Shown: positions 57,117-64,000 of the stretch, piece by piece
Position numbering within the stretch: position 1 is the first letter of the stretch
Layout: every line of letters starts with the position of its first letter
Assembly: GCA_030035585.1 (NCBI GenBank)
Contig: CM057460.1
Span: 131,858,714 to 131,922,713 of the forward strand
Length of the DNA: 64,000 bases
Direction: 5' to 3'
From: Dugong dugon
Taxonomy: Eukaryota; Chordata; Mammalia; Sirenia; Dugongidae
The notes under the pieces: generated by a model
Database searches by the model: none
Told to the model about the DNA's origin: nothing
Seen by the model: the letters and a program-made list of their open reading frames with translations, nothing else
Translations under genes and position numbers: made by a program

Positions 57117-57665
57117 TGTCTTAGTCTGGGTTCTCTACAGAAGCAAAACTAGTAAAACGTATAAATGTATATAGAGAGATATTTATATCAAGGAAACGGC
57201 TCACACAATTGTTAAGGTTAGAACGTCCCAAGTCCATGTATGAGGGTAGAGGCCTTTCTCAAGTCATGCAGCCGCAGAAGCTGGTGAACCCAAGGTTGAC
57301 AGGTCGGAGAGCAGGGCTCCTGCTCACAGGCTGTGAAGGTCGATGAATTCCGAGATCAACAAGTAAGCTGCTAGCTCAAGTCCCAGGAACCGGACGTGAG
57401 ACAAGAGGCAGCTGCTGGGTCTGGAGCAAGCCAAAAACTTTGGCAAGGCAAGCAGGAAGGAAGTAGCCAGCAAAGGGCTGAGAGTTGAAGGCTGAGGGGG
57501 CAGTGAGCTGCCACAGGCCCCACCCCCACCAGTACCACTCAGCAGATTCCATTATGGGGATGATCACATATCAGATTTCAACAGGGAATGATCACAATCT
57601 TATACAACTGCCAAAACATTGAGAATCATGGCTTAGCCATGTTGATTACAATCTTAACCATCACA
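57117..57665 (+). mobile_element. ERVL-type solo LTR (MLT2-like) inside antisense L1
   Basis: It begins TGTCTTAGTCTGGGTTCTCT followed by ACAGAAGCAAAACTAGTAAA and AGGAAACGGCTCACACAATT, a start shared by MLT2-style LTRs, with a GC-richer middle (57240-57540). The end is near AACCATCACA. L1 sequence is continuous across it (GAAATGTC before, TATTTAAGTCC after). The exact target duplication is unclear. No internal retroviral genes. Confidence 0.72.
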
Positions 57666-57735
57666 CTATTTAAGTCCTTTTCCCATTTTTTGATTGGGTT
57701 ATTTACCCTTTTGTTGTTAGTTGTTGAACCAGATA

Positions 57736-58735
57736 TTTTTATCTATTAAGTGTTTATTTCTTTTTTCCCCTTTATTAACTTATTTTACAAGGAAAAAAGA
57801 AGAACTTTTCATGAGAATATTAAACTTCATCTTAATCAATGCATTAGTCAAATGTGTAAAAGAAGAATTAAGTATGTTAATGTTAATATACAAATTCTAT
57901 ACTTTTATGTGTCAGTTGTATTTCATGGTAATGTGCTCTTCACTAAGCATAGCTGTATATCAGAAAAAAATTCATATCCATTTCCCACTAATTTTACAAC
58001 AACCTGAATACAAAACTATTTTAAAAGATTTGGTTTTTCTATGCTGGCAGATCAGATTACTTTTTTTTTTTTTTAATGAAGGGCGAATTCCAGGAAATTG
58101 TTCAAATGGGTGAATAATTGCATATTCTTGTGAGTTCTAACTAATATGATTAACATACAACTGTATATAGCCACTTATAAAGACAAAAGCAGTATGTGTT
58201 CCAAGGATGTACTTTGAGAGTTTAACAAAAACATCCAGACCCTAAGGTTTTTGCATTTTTATTTCAAGTCTCCTTGTTTAAAACCTTGAAGTGTTCACAC
58301 CAAGAAGTCACTAGCAAATGACTAGTTAGCAGAGTCGGTAAACTTTGCAAAATGTACGAGCTAGACAGAGACTGTTTTATTGAGGTCTGGGGGATAACCT
58401 CGGCCCACCCATCATCCTCACTGACAGTACATTGATTTGCTCAGTTTTAGGAAATAAAATAGAGCAAATAAAAAATACAAGTTGTTTTCTTCAAGATAAC
58501 TTTTAGTTGCATGGTTTTCTACTTTTATGAAATACTGACATCTTCCTAATACTTTGGGGAAACACCATTTCATGACCCACGCTTCCTGGAACTTTCGGCA
58601 CGTCTTTTTACACAAGTCAGTGCAGCATTCAAGACCACACGAATGTTTGCTTTGGTTAGATAACATTTGATGTGCCTTCTGTGTCTGTTAGCAATACTCA
58701 ACTTCTCTGAACTGAAGGAGAGGACAGAGAGAGGG
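57736..58735. other. Unannotated AT-rich stretch
   Basis: Nothing recognised. Overlapping open frames of 82-130 codons on both strands (57721-58113 and 58418-58666) show no motif and have AT-rich codon make-up. A poly-T run lies at about 58063-58074. Confidence 0.45.
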
Positions 58736-58739
58736 GTGA

Positions 58740-59010
58740 CAGGCAAGAGAGTGCCAAGTAGTAGCGCTCCTTTACTGAATAATGGCTGTGTGGCAGGCAC
58801 AAGTCTAAGACCTTATTTCTGTTATCTCATTTATTCATCCCAGCAATCAGAGATGGAGCTGCTGTTACTATGCTGATTCTTCTAGATGTGGAAACCTATG
58901 AGGTTAATAAATTATGTAAGTTTGCATTGCTAAAAAATGGCTAAGATAAGATTTAAGCCCAGATTTTTGGAATCCAGAGACCAAACCCTTAACTGATACA
59001 CTAACTTGTG
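58740..59010 (-). repeat. MIR SINE, antisense
   Basis: TTATTTCTGTTATCTCATTT, TGATTCTTCTAGATGTGGAA and GAGGTTAATAAATTATGTAA, then AAACCCTTAACTGATACACT mark the antisense MIR order through to its head. Confidence 0.72.
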
Positions 59011-60265
59011 ACTGAAGACAAGAAACTGGATGCATAGAAAGAGGGAAGAAAGGATAAAAAGGGAAGAGAAAATGAATTTAGAAAAATTGTGCCTTATTAT
59101 AAAAGATACACCTTCTCATTATAAAAGATTGGGAAAAGTAACAGAAAATGTGGAAGAAAATGTTGGTTATAAATCCACAGTCCAAGGAACCTATCGTATA
59201 TTTTTTTTCATTGTGATACATAATATGAGTTTGAATATGAGTTGATTCACAATTTGTTATTAATATCCTATCTCTTGATACCAATTTTATATGAAACTTT
59301 TAAATAGTTATTTCTTAAAATAATTTTTACTTTAGAAATGATGTGTTAATAGGACTGTTATATAGTGCTGCTACAAATGAAAGGTAATTATAAAAAAATT
59401 ATATTCTAAACATTTTTGCCCTTCACCTTTTAATTTTCCTTGTGATAAATTGTGTAGTATGGGTTTTTAAGATAAAAACACCTCAATGTTATCTTTCCTG
59501 TAACTCTTTTATAGAAGCTTAGAATACTGATGAGGTGCTTTTCTACAACCATAATACAGTTTTTTTTTTTTTAATTCTTCCTTAGCCTTTCCATCTAAAC
59601 CTTTTACAATACAGATTGTAAGTGTTCGAATGGAGATTTACTTTTCGCAGAGTAAGCGCCGTGTTCATAAACATTTTATCTATTTCATGTCATTCTTTAT
59701 CACCTTCAGATTACTGATCAGGACAGCTGAGACTTCAAAGGTCATATTACTCAAATATAAATCCCATGGCTGACCTTGTTGTCAAGATCATCCATTGACC
59801 TCTGTCCAGCTGAGTCCAGAGAGATTGACAAAGCTTACTTTGTTTTTTCTTTTACCTCTTGGAGGTGAGAGAAAGTGCCATGGCTTTCTCGAGATGAGAC
59901 CTTGTTCACTGAACTTATATCCTGGCAAATGCAGTTCTAATTTCTAAAACTGTGTTTCTTGTTCTAGTTATACTACCATAATTTGGCTTCCTGAATTTGC
60001 ATGTGTTTCATCACAATTAATACAGTTCTACATGGAATATTGGAATAGGATTATTTTTCTAGTTTTATGGCTGTGTTTTAAATTATAGACATACCTTGAA
60101 GTTCCATATCTTCCTATTTTATCCTTCAAATAAATAATTTGCAGGTTTAATGTCCTGACCTCCTCTAACTGCAGATAATCACATATAATGAGTATAAGTG
60201 ACAGAGGCAGAGTGAAGCAAAGAACCAGCTCAGAAAGAGCTGAAATACAATTATTGTAAGTATAA
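59011..60265. other. Unannotated AT-rich stretch
   Basis: No gene or confident repeat seen. Confidence 0.45.
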
Positions 60266-60269
60266 CTAT

Positions 60270-60412
60270 AATTTTAAGTATACCTCAACTTATTAAGTAC
60301 TGACATTTCTATTTAATCCTACAGCAACCTAATGAGCTAGGTACAGTTATCACCTTCATTTTATATACGGGAAAACTGAGGTACATATGAAAAGATAAAT
60401 AATTATCCATAA
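60270..60412 (-). repeat. MIR SINE fragment, antisense
   Basis: TTATTAAGTACTGACATTTC, CTAATGAGCTAGGTACAGTT and TTTATATACGGGAAAACTGA give the antisense MIR tail and core. Confidence 0.68.
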
Positions 60413-60595
60413 ATGAAATGGACTTGTGTTGGCTTCAGGAGTTTGTTGTTTAGCTGCTTGGAGATGAGATCTTCTACCTGGGATAGTCCAGGAATGCTTT
60501 ATAGAATATTGGTGGGTGTGTCTGTTGGTAGACAGATGAGTAGTGAGAGGTTTATGATGACCTATGGTTTAATGGATCCAAAACCAAAGAAACCC

Positions 60596-60750
60596 AAACC
60601 TGATGCCATCGAGTCAATTCAGACTCATAGCAACCCTATAGGACAGAGTAGCTCTGCCCCATAGGGTTTCTGAGGAGTGCATGGTAGATTCAAACAGCCG
60701 ACCTTTTGGTTAGCAGCCATAGCTCTCAACCACTATGCCACCAGGGTTTC
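60596..60750 (-). repeat. AfroSINE (short form), GGGTTTGG-type tail
   Basis: Antisense: AAACCCAAACCTGATGCCAT (reverse of a GGTTTGGGTTT tail), GAGTCAATTCAGACTCATAG, CCTATAGGACAGAGTAGCTC, TTAGCAGCCATAGCTCTCAA and TATGCCACCAGGGTTTCC. Approximate flank similarity tttaatgga / tttaatgca. Confidence 0.95.
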
Positions 60751-61292
60751 CATTTAATGCATAGAAGGGAGGTAATTCTAAAATGAAAGCTGAGTGAACA
60801 AAATGTACTTCAAAGGAGTGTTTTCCTGAGTCAAATAATTTGAATGGAGTCAAGGATTTATAAAAAGAGACTTAATTCAAATAAAAGGATGACGTCTTAA
60901 TTGTGAGACAATAGAGAATATAGGGGTCTGAGGTTTACAGAACAGTGTATTCCCTGGCTAAAAGAATTCATATTTTATTAAAAACAAAAGAAATAAATTT
61001 AAATACCAAAAAACAAGGTAGCAATAATAAACCTGTTGGAGAAATAAAATTGAAAGCGTAGACAGGCAAATACCGTGGAGGGCTTTAAAAAGACAATAAT
61101 CTGGAGGCTTTTATCAAAAAATTAAAGAATTTGGTATAGTACTTTCTGGATGATTTTCTTATTTCTTCCATAATGATAATAAGTATAAAGTTCAGAATGG
61201 TTATTTGCAGATAGTATGTCAATATACCATTGCCCGGAGAGTATGGGAGGTTTCAGACTGCCTTAAGGCTAGTTGTGAACAGCCTTCCTAAT
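60751..61292. other. Unannotated stretch
   Basis: Nothing recognised; A-rich, no coherent frame. Confidence 0.4.
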
Positions 61293-61294
61293 TT

Positions 61295-61749
61295 ATATTG
61301 CTTATTGATTTCTGCATAACAAATCACTATAAAATGTGATTCGAAAGATCAATATTCATTCATTATCTCTCACAGTTTCTACAGGTCTCAGCTTAAAGAC
61401 TCAAACGCTGGGGCTTAGAATTATATGTGGTTTCATTACTGACAGATCTTTTGGTGGAGGCCTAGCAGTGGTTGTTGGTTGGTACACCCACATGGAGCCT
61501 CTCTATGTAGCATGAGTTTCCTTATAACATTGTGGTTGTGTTCCAAGAGCAAGTGTCTCAAGGTATCTGAAGTCATTTTGCCTTTTATAATCTAGCCTCA
61601 GATGTCAGTCACACAGCACCACTTTCTCCTCATTCTGTTGGTTGAGGCAATTACAAAGGTGCACCCAGGTTTAAGGAAAAGGGAATATAGACCTCATGTC
61701 TCAGAGGATTGTCGGTGTTACATTTTAATAAAAGTATGTGGGAACATAG

Positions 61750-61783
<34 letters not shown>

Positions 61784-61880
61784 CTCCATGATTGGAAAAT
61801 ACAATCTGCCATTCCATCTGAGGATTCTAAAAATGTACCAGAGCCTAACTCAACCAGGTAGGAAGCAATGAGTCACATTT
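61295..61880 (+). mobile_element. MaLR-type LTR (MLT1-like) with a TG repeat
   Basis: TTGATTTCTGCATAACAAAT, ATTATCTCTCACAGTTTCTA, AGGTCTCAGCTTAAAGACTC, TAGCATGAGTTTCCTTATAA and AGATGTCAGTCACACAGCAC follow the MLT1 LTR order. A (TG)10 tract lies at 61751-61770. Non-coding relic. Confidence 0.7.
61751..61790. repeat. (TG)n microsatellite
   Basis: Ten TG units followed by TATG-interrupted units; lies inside the LTR above. Confidence 0.95.
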
Positions 61881-63305
61881 GTCTCCTGGAGATATTTTAT
61901 GAAGCATGGCAGGAGTTAAGCCAACTCACAAGGGGGTACTTTATTTTGTCTCTCTTTAGCCTGTACATGTTGGTGAGTGTTTATACTTTGAAACCAGGAA
62001 TTTGCTTTCTGGAACATGACTGGAAATTCACCTGAGAATGAGAGAACTCTGTCAAGAATGGACACACAATTATTTGTAAATCTCATGGGATTTGGGCATG
62101 TTAAACTGCTGATCTTTAAGCTTAGTTGCTTAAGCTGAAGGTTGGTGAATGCTTTAGGTGAGGTTTTTGTTGTTTGAGTGGAAACTACCTCAGAACTATA
62201 GAACTGTGCACTCTTGAGTGCTGGGTGCCCGACCGCAGGATATATACTTGTTGCCTAATGTCATGGAGGGCTCTCAGCCTCTCTGGCAGAGCAGCTGCCA
62301 TCCTTTAAGCATTTGACCAAGGTTGTCCCAGATAATCCAGGGATTTGAAGAAAGTCTCAAGGAGTGTCCTGACTTTTTTTTATTTGTTCAGCTCAGCACT
62401 TATTAAATACCTGTTATGGATCAAGCACTATGCGTTATGATGAAAGTACAGAGTTGGACAAGGTCCTTTCTCTCCAGTAACATATCTACCAGAAGAAAAA
62501 GATATGCAAATAGGCCACTTCACTACAGGATAGGAAGTGCCACGATAAAAGGTAAGAAGACAAGGAGGTTTTCCAGGCAGAGGGAAAGCACTAGAAAAGA
62601 ATGGAGACAGATATCACAAGGGATTAATTATAAAGTATAAGATGAAAAAGTAAAAAGTGATAGGATTTGAGGCTTGTGAGGTAAATAGTATCCAGAACAT
62701 AGAAAAAGAATTTATGATGAAAGAGAATTACCTGAACTGAATAGACCCAATGTCTTTACTTTCCTGTGTTTTGATCCAGAGTCTGCTTAAATAAAAACTA
62801 TAAGCAGTTTTTATAAGGGGACATTAAAAATTATAAAATTTAAGAATTGGAACAAATCTTGGAGGTCATGTACTAGTTGTATAATTCTAGTTAAATACAG
62901 GGTAAAAATCGTTCTATGAAAGTAAAAAAGGATTTCAAGGTCGAGTAATAGACTGAAAAGTTAATTGCTAAAATTTTTTCTTGCTCTTACTCCTGAATTT
63001 TAAAAAGTATTTTATGAATGCTATTTGGAATTAGTTATATTACATTATATTGCTTTTCTTTTTTTTCTTTTTTGACTTTTTAGATTACTTTTCTGGTCCA
63101 TGTACGGTATCTAATTTGATGCTCGAACAGTTTTTTTTTTTTTTTTTTTTAGATAGGCACACAAAAGATTTATCTTCATTTTATAGCGGAGAGAAGTGTA
63201 TTTTGGATAGGATGTGAATAGCCATAAGCTATCATGTTAGTAATTTGAACAACCAGGAGTAGTAATTATGACTTCTGACTTCAAATCTCATGTTCAAGAT
63301 CAAGG
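61881..63305. other. Unannotated stretch, one old-repeat piece
   Basis: At about 62390-62640 the phrases CAGCACTTATTAAATACCTG, GAAAGTACAGAGTTGGACAA and AAGGAGGTTTTCCAGGCAGA fit the ancient repeat class of 10.9 kb. Elsewhere nothing is recognised. A run of about 20 T lies at 63131-63150. Confidence 0.45.
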
Positions 63306-63309
63306 TACT

Positions 63310-63530
63310 TCCTTACATAATAGCAGTCTTCTCCATTTATTAAGAGCCTTCTCTGTTATAGGCCCTTTAGAGACTACTGTCATATGTTATCTCATTTGAC
63401 CTTCCCAGTGACCCCATGAGATAGGTGGCATCATAGTGAAACTGGGACTCAGACACAGATCATTTCCCTCATGGTCAGGACAGAGTGGGCTGAGATGTGT
63501 CCTGTCAAATTCCAAGCCCCTGACTTCTGC
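63310..63530 (-). repeat. MIR SINE, antisense
   Basis: CATTTATTAAGAGCCTTCTC, CTGTTATAGGCCCTTTAGAG, ATCTCATTTGACCTTCCCAG and CCCATGAGATAGGTGGCATC are the antisense tail and core of a MIR. Confidence 0.75.
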
Positions 63531-63841
63531 CTCACCATGTAGGCCCTCAGTTGCAAAAGTACTCTCGCAAATAAAGCAGCAAAGTAATTGTACTTCCTCC
63601 ATCTTCCATGTAGATGGGAGATGAAAGGTTCAATTGTTAAATAGTTTCAGAATCAATGGACTTTGAAATACTAAATAAGAACAAGACAGAAATGTCAATT
63701 CCACTTCTGTGCTTGATGAAAATGTGTTTTCCTATTACAGCAGACATAGTTTTTAAAATTGAAATTTAAAGTGATGGAACAGCGGCATTTACCACTGCAC
63801 AATGCTGTACGAAAATTTTGTGGATTTAGGAGAATGAAGGA

Positions 63842-64000
63842 CAATTTTTTTTTTTTTAATTGTGCTTTAGGTGAAGGTTTACAGAGCAAATTAGTTTCCC
63901 ATTCAGTAGTTTATGTACACGTTGTCCTGTGACATTGGTTGCAATCCCTGCAAAGTATCAGCATTCTCCCCATTTCCACCCTGAGTTCCCCATTTCCATT
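63842..64000 (-). mobile_element. L1 LINE 3' end, antisense, cut by the window edge
   Basis: A T-run (63845-63859) is followed by AATTGTGCTTTAGGTGAAGG and TTTACAGAGCAAATTAGTTT, the reverse of the terminal module seen in the other L1 copies. Continues GTACACGTTGTCCTGTGACA like 27860. The element extends beyond position 64000. Confidence 0.92.

Larger units (their letters stand above)
56128..57735 (-). mobile_element. Antisense L1 with SINE and LTR insertions
   Basis: Read on the minus strand from 57735: late ORF2 sequence, then the ORF2 C-terminus (best part 56386-56748, with [20 protein letters not shown]), and about 250 bp of 3' UTR (56385-56128) cut off before a poly(A). It is interrupted by an AfroSINE (56833-56986) and by an ERVL-type LTR (about 57117-57665). 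Its 3' UTR sequence (AAATTGTACATGTATAAAAA type) differs from that of the younger L1s, so it is an older subfamily. Confidence 0.88.

Noticed and set aside
57117-57665. Possible internal retroviral genes near the ERVL-type LTR
   Set aside because: Only LTR sequence is present between two L1 halves; no gag, pol or env remnants were seen.
57721-58113. 130-codon plus-strand frame
   Set aside because: It consists of hydrophobic and lysine-rich low-complexity AT sequence next to a dead L1; no family motif and no supporting signals.
58418-58800. Two overlapping minus-strand frames with several cysteines
   Set aside because: No recognisable domain, AT-rich codons, no conserved start context, and the two frames overlap without a shared reading; chance is the simpler reading.

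Overview
This is about 64 kb of AT-rich, CpG-poor mammalian nuclear DNA. It looks intergenic or deep-intronic, and I found no convincing host protein-coding gene. The repeat content points to an afrotherian, most likely a paenungulate such as an elephant (an inference from repeat families; no species marker gene is present). There are about 19 copies of a tRNA-derived SINE whose head reads GAGCCCTGGTGGCACAGTGG and whose body reads TATGAGTCGGAATCGACT (AfroSINE), five copies of a BovB-like RTE LINE that shares its 3' end with that SINE, and several L1 copies with an unusual long 3' UTR. Mammal-wide relics (MIR, L2, MaLR/ERVL LTRs, hAT and Tigger DNA transposons) make up most of the rest.

Layout. 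1-2.0 kb: nothing recognised. 2.0-4.7 kb: MIR, an old SINE, and a hAT element split by an RTE LINE that keeps its YADD reverse-transcriptase motif. 4.7-10.1 kb: SINEs, a small hAT-like MITE and an antisense RTE. 10.9-12.3 kb: an ancient repeat interrupted by a SINE. 12.3-15.9 kb: mostly unrecognised. 15.9-16.8 kb: an L2 split by a SINE. 18.6-19.0 kb: a 403-bp foldback hAT element with a perfect 8-bp target duplication. 22.4-22.6 kb: a C-rich block, TATA box and splice-donor motif in promoter-like order. 22.7-23.4 kb: a MaLR LTR split by an RTE fragment. 26.0-26.6 kb: a solo LTR. 27.7-28.7 kb: a SINE split by an antisense L1. 29.9-30.5 kb: Tigger ends around a GC- and CpG-rich core. 33.1-33.5 kb: an RTE with a 5' inversion. 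40.7-43.4 kb: an L1 inside an LTR-like repeat. 44.6-49.1 kb: an L1 inside a MaLR LTR inside an older repeat. 50.6-56.1 kb: a near full-length L1 with monomeric 5' UTR and broken ORF1/ORF2, joined tail to tail to an antisense L1 (56.1-57.7 kb) that carries a SINE and an ERVL-type LTR. 60-64 kb: SINE, MIR, MaLR-like LTR and an antisense L1 tail at the edge.

No genes act together here. What can be read is insertion history: target-site duplications order many of the events. Afrotherian L1 and SINE copies lie inside older LTR, L2 and hAT copies, and the RTE lies inside hAT and MaLR copies. Protein-coding remnants are confined to LINEs, and all are broken by stops, frameshifts or truncation. The best candidates for something unrecorded are the foldback hAT, the CpG-rich core in the Tigger element, the repeated 3'-terminal modules and monomeric 5' UTR of the L1s, and the promoter-like arrangement at 22.4 kb.
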